Origin: Actinomadura_E scrupuli
Lineage (GTDB): Bacteria > Actinomycetota > Actinomycetes > Streptosporangiales > Streptosporangiaceae
Reading direction: 5' to 3'
Assembly: GCF_050971785.1 (NCBI RefSeq)
Contig: NZ_JBPCCU010000001.1
Location: forward strand, 744,001 to 808,000
DNA: 64,000 nucleotides
The notes under the pieces are model-generated. The model did not search any database and had not been told where the DNA came from. It saw only the letters and a list, made by a program, of their open reading frames with translations. This document shows positions 56,517 through 64,000 of the stretch, in pieces (positions within the stretch are counted from its first letter, which is position 1; each line of letters starts with the position of its first letter). Made by a program: the position numbers and the translations under genes.

Positions 56517-57896
56517 TCAGTCGGTCGAGATGAAGACGTTCTTGGTCTCGGTGAAGGCGGTCAGGGCGTCCGGGCCGAGTTCGCGGCCGAACCCGGACTG
56601 CTTGAAGCCGCCGAACGGCGTCCAGTAGCGCACCGAGGAGTGCGAGTTCACCGAGAGGTTGCCGGCCTCCACGGCCCGCGACATCCGCAGTGCCCGGCCC
56701 ACGTCACGGGTCCAGATCGACCCCGACAGCCCGTACGCCGTGTCGTTGGCCAGCCGTACCGCGTCCGCCTCGTCGTCGAACGGCGCCACGGTCACGACCG
56801 GCCCGAAGATCTCCTCGTCCCAGGCCGGGCAGTGCGGCGCGGCCCCGGCCAGCAGCACCGTCGGGGGGAACCAGTAGCCGGGCCCCTCCGGGACCTGTCC
56901 CTGGAAGGCGATCGTCACGCCCGTTCCGTTCGCTCCCGGCGGGACGTACGACGTCACCTTCTCGCGGTGCGCCGCGCTGATCAGCGGGCCGATCTCGGTC
57001 TTGTCGTCGTACGGGTCGCCGGCCCGGACACCCAGCACCGCGGGTTCGAGCAGTTCCAGGAACCGGTCGTAGACCTGCCGCTGCACGAGGATGCGCGAGC
57101 GCGCGCAGCAGTCCTGGCCCGCGTTCTCGAAGACCGCGTACGGCGCGGACGCGGCGGCCTTCTCCAGGTCGGCGTCGGCGAAGACGATGTTGGAGCTCTT
57201 GCCGCCCAGTTCGAGCGTCAGCCGCTTCACCGAGGGGGCGCAGGCCGCCATGATCTCCTTGCCGACCCGGGTGGAGCCGGTGAAGACGATCTTGCGTACG
57301 TCCTCGTGCTCGACCAGCCGGCGGCCTGCCTCGGGACCGGTGCCGGGCAGCACCTGCAGCACGCCCTCGGGCAGCCCCGCCGCCAGTGCCAGCTCGCCCA
57401 CCCGCCGCGCGGTGAGCGGGGTCAGCTCGGCGGGCTTGACGATGACGGTGTTGCCCGCGGCGAGCGCGGGCGCCATGCCCCAGCCCATGATCGGCATCGG
57501 ATAGTTCCAGGGCACGATCACGCCGACGACGCCGAGCGGCTCGTGGAACGTCACGTCCAGCCCGCCGGGCACCGGGATCTGCCGGCCGCTGAGCCGCTCG
57601 GGGGCGCCGGCGTAGTACTGCACGACGTCGCGGAGGTTGGCCGCCTCCCACCGGGCCTGGCTCACCGGGTGACCGGCGTTGACGATCTCCAGCTCGGCCA
57701 GTTCGTCCAGGTGGTCGTCGATCTGCTGGGCGAAGGCGCGCAGCAGCCGGGCGCGCTCGCCCGGACCGCACGCCCGCCACGCCACGAAGGCCCTGGCGGC
57801 CAGGCCGACCGCCGCGTCCACCTCCGCGGCGCCCGCCATCGACACCGCCTCGACGAGCTCCTCGGTCACCGGATTGATCACATTGAACTCGGCCAC
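56517..57896 (-). CDS. Aldehyde dehydrogenase (gamma-glutamyl-aminoaldehyde-type candidate)
   Basis: A 459-residue NAD(P)-dependent aldehyde dehydrogenase. PWNYP, the cofactor motif FTGSTRVGKEI, the general base Glu in LELGGKSSNIV and the catalytic Cys in AGQDCCARS are all intact. It lies between the GS-like ligase and the SDR on one strand, matching the PuuC step of gamma-glutamylated amine breakdown. Substrate is inferred from context only. Confidence 0.93.
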   Translation of the reverse strand: MAEFNVINPVTEELVEAVSMAGAAEVDAAVGLAARAFVAWRACGPGERARLLRAFAQQIDDHLDELAELEIVNAGHPVSQARWEAANLRDVVQYYAGAPERLSGRQIPVPGGLDVTFHEPLGVVGVIVPWNYPMPIMGWGMAPALAAGNTVIVKPAELTPLTARRVGELALAAGLPEGVLQVLPGTGPEAGRRLVEHEDVRKIVFTGSTRVGKEIMAACAPSVKRLTLELGGKSSNIVFADADLEKAAASAPYAVFENAGQDCCARSRILVQRQVYDRFLELLEPAVLGVRAGDPYDDKTEIGPLISAAHREKVTSYVPPGANGTGVTIAFQGQVPEGPGYWFPPTVLLAGAAPHCPAWDEEIFGPVVTVAPFDDEADAVRLANDTAYGLSGSIWTRDVGRALRMSRAVEAGNLSVNSHSSVRYWTPFGGFKQSGFGRELGPDALTAFTETKNVFISTD

Positions 57897-57950
57897 GGAA
57901 CCCCCCTTGATGTCATCACTCCCTCTCCCACCGCCAGCACGCCCCCTCTT

Positions 57951-57999
57951 CCTCCGTGATCACGCAATCGATCGTCGATGGATTGCGTGATCACGGAAG
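57951..57999. repeat. Dispersed intergenic palindrome, copy 6 (compensated variant)
   Basis: Arms 57951-57974 and 57976-57999 pair around a T at 57975. Where other copies read GATCATGC/GCATGATC, this one reads GATCACGC/GCGTGATC: a T-to-C change in one arm is matched by an A-to-G change in the other. Two mismatches remain (57970/57980 and 57952/57998). It ends 12 nt after the GS-like gene stop. Confidence 0.9.
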
Positions 58000-58011
58000 G
58001 GAGAAGGGAGG

Positions 58012-59370
58012 TCACAGGCGTTCGAAGCCGCGGAACAGCTCCCAGTCGGTGATCGCCCGGTCGTAGGCGGCCAGCTCGATCCGGGCGTGGTTGGCGTAGT
58101 GCTCGACCACCTCGTCGCCGAAGACCTCGCGGGGCAGGGCGCTCTCCCCCCAGCCGGCCAGCGCGTCGCGCAGCGTGCTCCGCAGTTGCGGTGCGTCCGA
58201 GGCGTAGGCGTTCCCGGCGAAGGCCTCGTCGAGGGGCAGCTCATTGTCGATGCCGTGCAGCCCGGCGGCGATCATCGCGGCCAGCGCCAGATGCGGGTTG
58301 ACGTCGCCGCCCGGCGCGCGGTTCTCGATCCGCAGGGAGTGGCCGTGCCCGACCAGCCGCAGCGCGCAGGTGCGGTTGTCCACCCCCCACTTGATCGCGG
58401 TGGGCGCGAACGACCCGGGCTGGAAGCGCTTGTAGGAGTTGATGTGCGGCGCGTACAGCAGGGTGAAGTCGTCCAGGCAGGCCTGCTGCCCGGCGATGAA
58501 GTGCTCTCCCAGCTTCGACAGCCCGTGCGGCCCGCCGCCCGCCAGCACGGCGCCGCCCTCGGTGGAGCGCAGCGACAGGTGGATGTGGCAGGAGTTGCCC
58601 TCCCGCTCGTTGGGCTTGGCCATGAAGGTGAGCGACATGCCCTCCTGGGCGGCGATCTCCTTGGAGCCGGTCTTGTAGAGCACGTGGTTGTCGGCGGTGG
58701 CGAGGGCCTCGTCGTACCGGAAGGCGATCTCGTGCTGGCCGAGGTTGCACTCGCCCTTCGCCGACTCCACGTAGAGGCCCGCGCCCTCCATGCCCAGCCG
58801 GATACGGCGCAGCAGCGGCTCGATCCGGCCGGTGCCCAGCAGCGAGTAGTCCACGTTGTACTGGTTGACCGGTGTGAGGTCCCGGTACGCCTTCGACCAG
58901 GCCTGCTCGTAGGAGTCGGAGTAGACCACGAACTCCAGCTCGGTGCCCGCGAAGGCGGTCAGGCCGCGTTCGGCGAGCCGGGCGAGCTGGCGGCGCAGGA
59001 TCTGCCGGGGCGAGGCGACGACGTCGGAGCCGTCCTCCCAGACCAGGTCGGCGAAGACCAGCGCGGTGCCCTCGTGCCAGGGGATCCGGCGCAGCGTGTC
59101 CAGGTCCGGGCGCATCACGAAGTCGCCGTAACCCCGCTCCCAGGAGGACATCGCGTAGCCGTCGACGGTGTTCATGTCGATGTCCACCGCGAGGAGGTAG
59201 TTGCAGCCCTCGGAGCCGTGCTGCGCGACCTCCTCCAGGAAGAACCGGGCCGAGAGCCGCTTGCCCTGCAGCCTGCCCTCCATGTCGGTGATCGCGATGA
59301 GGACGGTGTCGATCGTGCCCGTCAGCACCTCGTCGCGCAGCTGCTCCAGGGTGAGCCGGCCATCCGTCAT
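58012..59370 (-). CDS. Glutamine-synthetase-like ligase (GlnA4/PuuA type, gamma-glutamyl-amine synthetase candidate)
   Basis: A 452-residue protein of the glutamine synthetase family. The N-terminus (DTVLIAITDMEGRLQGKRLSARFF) is the PuuA-like form, not that of true GlnA. The metal-binding Glu residues lie in GTELEFVVYS and ESAKGECNLGQHEIAFR, the ATP/Arg block in SCHIHLSL, and the active-site loop in RIENRAPGGDVNP. A Streptomyces relative, GlnA4, glutamylates ethanolamine and lies in a similar set of genes. The ATG at 59370 follows GAGGAGAGG; 59406 has no signal. It is divergent from the FCD regulator. Confidence 0.9.
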   Translation of the reverse strand: MTDGRLTLEQLRDEVLTGTIDTVLIAITDMEGRLQGKRLSARFFLEEVAQHGSEGCNYLLAVDIDMNTVDGYAMSSWERGYGDFVMRPDLDTLRRIPWHEGTALVFADLVWEDGSDVVASPRQILRRQLARLAERGLTAFAGTELEFVVYSDSYEQAWSKAYRDLTPVNQYNVDYSLLGTGRIEPLLRRIRLGMEGAGLYVESAKGECNLGQHEIAFRYDEALATADNHVLYKTGSKEIAAQEGMSLTFMAKPNEREGNSCHIHLSLRSTEGGAVLAGGGPHGLSKLGEHFIAGQQACLDDFTLLYAPHINSYKRFQPGSFAPTAIKWGVDNRTCALRLVGHGHSLRIENRAPGGDVNPHLALAAMIAAGLHGIDNELPLDEAFAGNAYASDAPQLRSTLRDALAGWGESALPREVFGDEVVEHYANHARIELAAYDRAITDWELFRGFERL

Positions 59371-59470
59371 GGGCGGGGTCCTCTCCTCGAAAGGTGGTGC
59401 GGACATTGTCGCGTGGGCGGGCGCCGGCCCTCCGCCCGGCGTCTGCCCGCGCAGGCAGGCGCATCAAACG

Positions 59471-59506
59471 GTCTAATGTCAGGCCATTGATAGATATAGG
59501 GGTAAT
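59471..59506. promoter_or_regulatory. AT-rich operator/promoter candidate between the GS-like gene and its regulator
   Basis: This patch is the only AT-rich stretch in the divergent gap. It contains an imperfect dyad, CTAATG (59473-59478) facing CATTGATAG (59485-59493), and -10-like TAT-rich strings. FCD/GntR regulators usually bind short dyads near their own promoter, so this is where I would expect the operator. Confidence 0.3.
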
Positions 59507-59582
59507 CGCTGTCAAGGGCCACTGTCGACGCGAAACCGACATGTAACGTGGGCTGCCACAGTTGCATGACGGGGAGGATCGG

Positions 59583-60338
59583 GTGGATCCCAGCGCGACG
59601 GTCGTCTCCGAGGAGTCTCGGGGTGCGACGGAACTCCCCGCCTTCCTCCGGCCGGTCCGGGCCGGCAACGCCTTCGAGGAGACCGTCGAGCGTCTGCTGC
59701 AGGTGATCAAGCTGGGCGCGGTCGTGTACGGAGAGCGGCTGCCGCCGGAGCGCGAGCTGGCCCCCCGGCTCGGCGTCAGCCGGGTCACGCTGCGCGAGGC
59801 CATCCGGGCCCTCCAGCAGGAGGGGTTCGTCGAGTCCCGGCGCGGCCGGTTCGGCGGGACCTTCGTGACCTACCGGCCCCGGGCGCCCCGGCGCGGTGAC
59901 CTGGAACGGGTCGCGGCGGACATGGGCGACCTGCTCGCCGACGCGCTGTCGTACCGGCACGCGATCGACACCGGCGCCGCGCAGCTGCTGGCCGCCAACG
60001 GGCTGAGCGAGGGGCAGCAGGCCCGGCTGCTGGGCAGCCTGGAGGAGGTCACCCTGGCCACCCCGCACGACTACCGGCGGCTGGACGTGCGCTTCCACCT
60101 CACCATCGCCGAGCTCACCGGCTCCTCCCTGCTGGCCGAGGCGTGCGCGGACGCGCGCATGCGGGTGACCGACCTGCTCAACGCCATTCCCGTCCTGCAG
60201 CGCAACATCGAGCACGCCGCCGTCCAGCACGCCGCGATCGTCGACGCCGTGCTGGCCGGGGATCCGGAGGCGGCCCGCCGCGCGGTCGCCGAACATCTGG
60301 AGGGGACAGGCGCCCTGCTGCGTGGTTTTCTTGCATAG
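59583..60338 (+). CDS. GntR/FadR-type (FCD) transcriptional regulator
   Basis: A 251-residue regulator. The winged helix (residues about 28-95) has GERLPPERELAPRLGVSRVTLREAIRALQQEGFVESRRGRFGGTFV. The C-terminal FCD domain has metal-binding His/Asp candidates in DVRFHLTIAELTGS and AVQHAAIVDAVLAGD. It is divergent from the GS-like ligase and should control that operon in response to the amine or an intermediate (inference). The GTG start is chosen for GGAGG 6 nt upstream. Confidence 0.92.
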   Translation: MDPSATVVSEESRGATELPAFLRPVRAGNAFEETVERLLQVIKLGAVVYGERLPPERELAPRLGVSRVTLREAIRALQQEGFVESRRGRFGGTFVTYRPRAPRRGDLERVAADMGDLLADALSYRHAIDTGAAQLLAANGLSEGQQARLLGSLEEVTLATPHDYRRLDVRFHLTIAELTGSSLLAEACADARMRVTDLLNAIPVLQRNIEHAAVQHAAIVDAVLAGDPEAARRAVAEHLEGTGALLRGFLA

Positions 60339-60416
60339 TTACGGGTTTACGGGTATCACAGCGCCGATCACATACGCTGGGCCGCGAGTGCCGAGCGATC
60401 ACGGAGGACGCGGAGA

Positions 60417-61718
60417 ATGGAAACGCTGATCATTCTGGGTGGCGCGGTGCTGTTCTTCGTGCTGCTGATGCTCTCCATCGCTCTGCACGAACTCGGTCAT
60501 CTCTCCTTCGCCAAGCTCTTCGGCGTACGGACCACGCAGTACATGGTGGGATTCGGTCCCACGCTGTGGTCGCGGCACAAGGGCGAGACCGAGTACGGCA
60601 TCAAGTGGATCCCGCTCGGCGGCTACATCCGGATGATCGGAATGCTGCCCCCGCGAAAAGGTGACCCGGAAGGACATATCCGGCGATCCTCTACCGGCCG
60701 GTTCCAGGGCCTGATCGACGCGGCCCGGGAAGGCGCGCTGGAGGAGGTACGGCCCGGCGACGAGAACCGCGTCTTCTACGCCAAGAAATGGTGGCAGAAG
60801 CTCATCATCATGTTTGCGGGACCGGCCATGAACCTGATGCTGGCGGTCATCTTCTTCGCCATCCTGATCATGGGGATCGGCCTGGTCAAGACCCAGCCCG
60901 TGGTCAGCTCGGTGGCCAAGTGCACCATTCCCTCGACCCAGGTCGACCAGGAGTGCCGGGGCGGCGAGCCGCTCACCCCGGCCGCGGCGGTCGGCCTCAA
61001 GCCCGGTGACCGCTTCCTGTCCTACGGCGGCGAGAAGGTCGACTCCTACCCGCAGCTGCAGAAGCTGATCCGCGGCTCGGCCGGGCAGACGGTGCCCATC
61101 GTCGTCCGGCGCGACGGCAAGCAGGTCCCGCTCACCGTCAACGTCACCAAGAACCAGCTGCCCTCGCTGGACGAGCCGGACAAGACCGTGACGGTCGGCT
61201 TCCTGGGCATCACCCCCCTGCAGGCCCGGGAGCGCGGCGGACCGGGTCTCGTGGTCAGCGCGATGAGCGACATGACCACCCGTACCATCGACTCCCTGAT
61301 CCACATGCCGCAGAAGATGGTCGGGGTCTTCCAGGCCGCCTTCGGCGATCAGAAGCGCGACCCCAACGGCCCGATCGGCGTGGTCGGAGCCAGCCGGATC
61401 GGCGGCGAGATCCTCGCCTCGAAGAGCCCGGTGGTGGAGAAGTTCGCGACGTTCCTCATGCTGCTCGCCGGGATCAACTTCGCGGTCGGCATGTTCAACC
61501 TCGTCCCGCTGCTGCCCTTGGACGGCGGGCACATGGCGGGGGCGCTGTGGGAGGGGCTCAAGAAGTCCTTCGCCCGCCTGATCCGCAGGCCCGATCCCGG
61601 CTATGTCGACGTGGCCAAGGCCCTGCCGCTCACCTATCTCATGGCCGCGGTGTTCATGGTCATGGGCGCATTGCTGATCTACGCCGACGTTTTCAACCCC
61701 ATCCACTTCTCGGGTTAG
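60417..61718 (+). CDS. rseP: Site-2 protease (RseP/Rip1-like M50 peptidase)
   Basis: A 433-residue intramembrane zinc protease. The HELGH motif (residues 24-28) lies in the first transmembrane helix, a PDZ domain covers about 175-270 (AAVGLKPGDRFLSYGG, SAGQTVPIVVRRDG), and LVPLLPLDGGH supplies the third metal ligand near the C-terminus. In M. tuberculosis, Rip1 cuts anti-sigma factors and other membrane proteins. In most actinobacteria this gene is next to dxr and ispG; here the neighbours are an FCD regulator and a cysteine-synthase-like gene. CGGAGGACGCGGAGA precedes the ATG. Confidence 0.93.
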   Translation: METLIILGGAVLFFVLLMLSIALHELGHLSFAKLFGVRTTQYMVGFGPTLWSRHKGETEYGIKWIPLGGYIRMIGMLPPRKGDPEGHIRRSSTGRFQGLIDAAREGALEEVRPGDENRVFYAKKWWQKLIIMFAGPAMNLMLAVIFFAILIMGIGLVKTQPVVSSVAKCTIPSTQVDQECRGGEPLTPAAAVGLKPGDRFLSYGGEKVDSYPQLQKLIRGSAGQTVPIVVRRDGKQVPLTVNVTKNQLPSLDEPDKTVTVGFLGITPLQARERGGPGLVVSAMSDMTTRTIDSLIHMPQKMVGVFQAAFGDQKRDPNGPIGVVGASRIGGEILASKSPVVEKFATFLMLLAGINFAVGMFNLVPLLPLDGGHMAGALWEGLKKSFARLIRRPDPGYVDVAKALPLTYLMAAVFMVMGALLIYADVFNPIHFSG

Positions 61719-61857
61719 CCGGTTGGCCGGCGCTCGCTTCGCTCGCGCGCCTCGCGGGCGCTTTGACGCGGCCTCTTCCCTCGTCGCGTGCTCCGCTCGT
61801 ACCTCGCTGCGCGCGCTCCTCGGTCCAGAGACCGCGCGCCCGCTCGGGTGCCCAATC

Positions 61858-62844
61858 TCAGGGCGCGATGAGTTTGCCGGTGGTGTGGAAGGCCGTCAGC
61901 GCCTCGACGTAGGGCCGGATGCCGATGCCCTGCGAGGTCAGCCAGGTGTCCGACCCGTACGTCCGGGCATAGCGCTCCGCGCCGTCGCAGATCAGGGTGA
62001 CCACGCTGCCCCGCTCGCCCGCGGCCAGCATCTCGGAGATCAGGATCGCCACGCCCCACATGGCGGTGCCGGTCGAGGCTCCGACGCTGCGCCCGCTCAC
62101 CTCCATCGTCCAGCGCATCGCTCCGATGGAGGCGGCGTCCGGCACCTGGATCATCCGATCGATCACCGACATGGTGAACGACGGCTCCACCCGGGGCCGC
62201 CCGATGCCCTCGATCCGTGAGCCCCGCGCCGTGTGCTCCTGGTTTCCCGAGGCGTAGGCGTCGAAGAACGCCGATCCCTCCGGATCCACCACCGCCAGCT
62301 TGGTCTGGAACCGCCGGTAGCGGGCGAAGCGCCCGATGGTGGAGGAGGTGCCACCGGTGCCGGCGCCCACCACCACCCAGGTGGGTTCCGGGAACCGCTC
62401 CAGCCGCAGCTGCGAGAAGATCGACTCGGCGATGTTGTTGTTGCCGCGCCAGTCGGTCGCCCGCTCGGCGAAGGTGAACTGGTCCATGTAGTGGCCGCCG
62501 CACTCCGCCGCCAGCCGCCGCGACTCGGCGTACATCGTGGACGGGTCCTCGACCAGGTGGCAGCGGCCGCCGTGGAACTCGATCAGCTCGATCTTCTCCT
62601 GGCTGGTGCTCGCCGGGATGACCGCGATGAACGGCAGGCCGATCAGCCGGGCGAAGTAGGCCTCGCTCACCGCGGTGGATCCGCTGGAGGCCTCGATCAC
62701 CGGTGTGCCCTCTTGTATCCAGCCGTTCGCCAGCGCGTAAAGGAACAGTGACCTGGCGAGCCGGTGCTTCAGAGAACCTGTCGGGTGGACAGACTCGTCT
62801 TTCAAGTAGAGGTCGACTCCCCACTCCGGCGGGAGCGGGAACAC
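61858..62844 (-). CDS. PLP-dependent cysteine-synthase-family protein, true start unclear
   Basis: A fold-type II PLP enzyme of 328 residues from the GTG at 62844. The Schiff-base Lys lies in HPTGSLKHRLARSL, the substrate loop in ASSGSTAVSEA, and the phosphate cup in GAGTGGTSST. From my memory of Streptomyces homologues, the conserved N-terminus should extend about 35 residues further; an in-frame upstream stretch reading RAWIAEAIRKVEADANRSA matches it. That stretch has no ATG, GTG or TTG before the in-frame stop at 62982-62980. A CTG at 62958 with AGGGGG just upstream is the best candidate. The substrate is not known; it is not a CysK or CysM. Confidence 0.85.
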   Translation of the reverse strand: MFPLPPEWGVDLYLKDESVHPTGSLKHRLARSLFLYALANGWIQEGTPVIEASSGSTAVSEAYFARLIGLPFIAVIPASTSQEKIELIEFHGGRCHLVEDPSTMYAESRRLAAECGGHYMDQFTFAERATDWRGNNNIAESIFSQLRLERFPEPTWVVVGAGTGGTSSTIGRFARYRRFQTKLAVVDPEGSAFFDAYASGNQEHTARGSRIEGIGRPRVEPSFTMSVIDRMIQVPDAASIGAMRWTMEVSGRSVGASTGTAMWGVAILISEMLAAGERGSVVTLICDGAERYARTYGSDTWLTSQGIGIRPYVEALTAFHTTGKLIAP

Positions 62845-63045
62845 GTGCAGATGTGTGTCCGCACTGCGGTTGGCGTCGGCTTCGACCTTACGGATGGCCT
62901 CGGCGATCCAGGCCCGGGAGCCGGGGTCGCAGTGGTCGATGGACTGGCCGGTGATCAGGCACCCCCTGCGCTCGGATGCCTACAGCGTACGGTGTCTTCC
63001 CACGTCGAGCGGGGCATCATGGTAGTCGACCAGGTCGGGGGACTC

Positions 63046-63882
63046 ATGGAGGACTTGTTCGCGCGGCGCATCGTGGAGACGGGGCGGCTGCCGCTGTTCT
63101 GCTTCTTCGTGGCGTTCATGGTCACCTTCGTCCTCACCCGCGTCAACGTGCGGCTGATCCGCGCCGATGTGCGCTGGTGGTTCAAGGACGTGCAAGCCGG
63201 TGATCTGCACATCCACCACGTCGTGTTCGGCGTGGTGCTGATGCTGCTCGGCGGGGTGGGAGGCTTCGCCATCCCCGACTTCTACAGCGGGCTCAACATC
63301 GCGGCCGCGGTGGTCTTCGGAATGGGCGCCGCGCTCGTCCTGGACGAGTTCGCGCTGATCCTGCACCTGCGGGACGTCTACTGGACCGAGGAGGGCAGAG
63401 CCTCGGTCGACGCTGTCTTCATCGCCGGCGCGCTCACCGGCATGCTGCTCCTGGGGGCCCGCCCGGTGGGCTGGAGCGACGCCGACGTGCTGGAGGTCCG
63501 GGGCACCCAATTGCTGATCGCCACCATCGTCTACGTCGTGTGGATGATGATCAACCTGGCCTCCGCCGTGGTCGCCCTGCTCAAGGGAAAGATCTGGACG
63601 GGGCTGATCGGGATCTTCATCCCGGTGCTGCTCTACGTCGGCGCGATCCGGCTCGCCAGGCCTGGCTCACCGTGGGCGCGCTGGCGCTACCGGCCCGGGT
63701 CCCGCAAATACCGCCGGGCGGAACGGCACGAGCAGCGGGTCCGGCGGCCGCTCATCAAGGGCAAGATCTGGGTCCAGGAGTTCATCGCCGGCCGGCACGA
63801 CCTGATCCCGCTGGACCGCCTGCAGCGTCAGCGCAACCGGGACGACGACCAGGAGCGGACAGGGTCGGGCACCCGGCTGTGA
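63046..63882 (+). CDS. Actinobacterial integral membrane protein of unknown function
   Basis: A 278-residue membrane protein with about six hydrophobic helices (roughly residues 18-37, 60-77, 90-110, 130-150, 165-188 and 195-212) and a basic, Arg-rich cytoplasmic tail. It contains DLHIHHVVFG with closely spaced His residues, which might bind metal. I do not recognise a characterised family. The start at 63046 has GGGGG 5 nt upstream; an ATG at 63019 is possible. Confidence 0.75.
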   Translation: MEDLFARRIVETGRLPLFCFFVAFMVTFVLTRVNVRLIRADVRWWFKDVQAGDLHIHHVVFGVVLMLLGGVGGFAIPDFYSGLNIAAAVVFGMGAALVLDEFALILHLRDVYWTEEGRASVDAVFIAGALTGMLLLGARPVGWSDADVLEVRGTQLLIATIVYVVWMMINLASAVVALLKGKIWTGLIGIFIPVLLYVGAIRLARPGSPWARWRYRPGSRKYRRAERHEQRVRRPLIKGKIWVQEFIAGRHDLIPLDRLQRQRNRDDDQERTGSGTRL

Positions 63883-63969
63883 CGACCCGTTGTCTCCGGG
63901 TTGCTTCACTCTCTGATGTGATATGACTACTCATGGTTAATATCCGTATCCAGCCCCCCGGAGACGACC

Positions 63970-64000
63970 GTGCTGATCCAGTCCCTTCTGGCCGCCTGCG
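63970..64000 (+). CDS. Possible start of a further gene, cut by the window edge
   Basis: GTG at 63970 follows GGAG by 6 nt and opens a reading frame VLIQSLLAAC that runs off the end. The sequence is hydrophobic and could be a signal peptide. Only ten codons are visible, so this is tentative. Confidence 0.25.
   Translation, partial: MLIQSLLAAC

Noticed and set aside
2899..57999. The palindromes as operators for a dimeric repressor, or as MITE ends
   Set aside because: They lie after stops rather than at promoters and adjoin unrelated genes, and arms of up to 24 bp with compensatory changes fit a hairpin better. No target-site duplications or internal MITE sequence are seen.
1..64000. CRISPR arrays, insertion sequences, prophage or integrative elements
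   Set aside because: No array of direct repeats with spacers, no transposase, integrase or phage structural gene was found. The HNH-tRNA pair is the only mobile-looking unit.

Overview
This window is chromosomal DNA from a high-GC (roughly 70% G+C) actinomycete. The signs are near-saturated G/C third codon positions, many GTG starts, many leaderless promoters (a TANNNT-type -10 box 6-9 nt before the start codon), a FilP-type cytoskeletal coiled-coil gene beside methylmalonyl-CoA epimerase and thiolase, and the Mec/CysO/CysM cysteine pathway. A family such as Streptosporangiaceae fits, but that is inference. I see no rRNA, CRISPR array, IS element, prophage or secondary-metabolite cluster. Most of the window is housekeeping and metabolic genes.

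Layout. 0-4.7 kb: a truncated luciferase-like oxidoreductase, a double-length 3-hydroxyacyl-CoA dehydrogenase, a zinc-ribbon protein and two alpha/beta hydrolases. 4.7-9.6 kb: an AI-2E-type membrane protein, FilP-like coiled coil, methylmalonyl-CoA epimerase, thiolase. 9.7-13.9 kb: DUF4230, DUF2127 and DUF3817 membrane proteins and an unusual ABC ATPase/permease pair. 14.3-22.5 kb: CnoX-like thioredoxin, cytidylate-kinase-like protein, ACT-malic enzyme, LPXTG surface protein, YqgE, DUF3039, M43 metalloprotease, helicase. 22.5-25.7 kb: gluconokinase plus the NAD salvage genes pncA and pncB with a MarR regulator. 25.7-28.5 kb: clpS, DUF2017, mec, a 34-codon leaderless ORF, cysO, cysM. 28.5-34.6 kb: orphan AbiEii-like nucleotidyltransferase, DUF3825, thioesterase, murI, MBL hydrolase, rph, rdgB. 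34.7-37.7 kb: a three-gene MEDS-domain partner-switching operon. 37.8-38.4 kb: a tRNA gene overlapping the 3' end of an HNH endonuclease gene. 38.5-50.8 kb: peroxiredoxin, GH4, PfkB kinase, SIMPL protein, PLP fold-III enzyme, lipoprotein esterase, phosphatase-like membrane protein, Nudix, purU, M20 hydrolase, a repeat protein. 50.9-55.3 kb: gcvT-gcvH-glyA-sdaA, taking glycine through serine to pyruvate. 55.6-60.3 kb: SDR, aldehyde dehydrogenase, glutamine-synthetase-like ligase and a divergent GntR/FCD regulator, an amine-catabolism cassette. 60.4-64 kb: site-2 protease, cysteine-synthase-like protein, membrane protein, and the start of a last gene.

Two things are not explained by ordinary gene content. 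First, six copies of a 32-49 bp palindrome with a shared arm (CGTGATCATGCAATC) lie 0-39 nt after stop codons. Their arms carry paired compensatory changes, so the hairpin itself appears to be conserved. Second, at 37.87-38.42 kb a leaderless HNH endonuclease gene has its TAG stop inside the 5' end of a well-folded 74-nt tRNA gene. That tRNA carries a UAG anticodon (Leu by the code) but has a short variable loop, unlike a normal bacterial tRNA-Leu. I regard this HNH-tRNA unit and the palindrome family as the best candidates for something undescribed.
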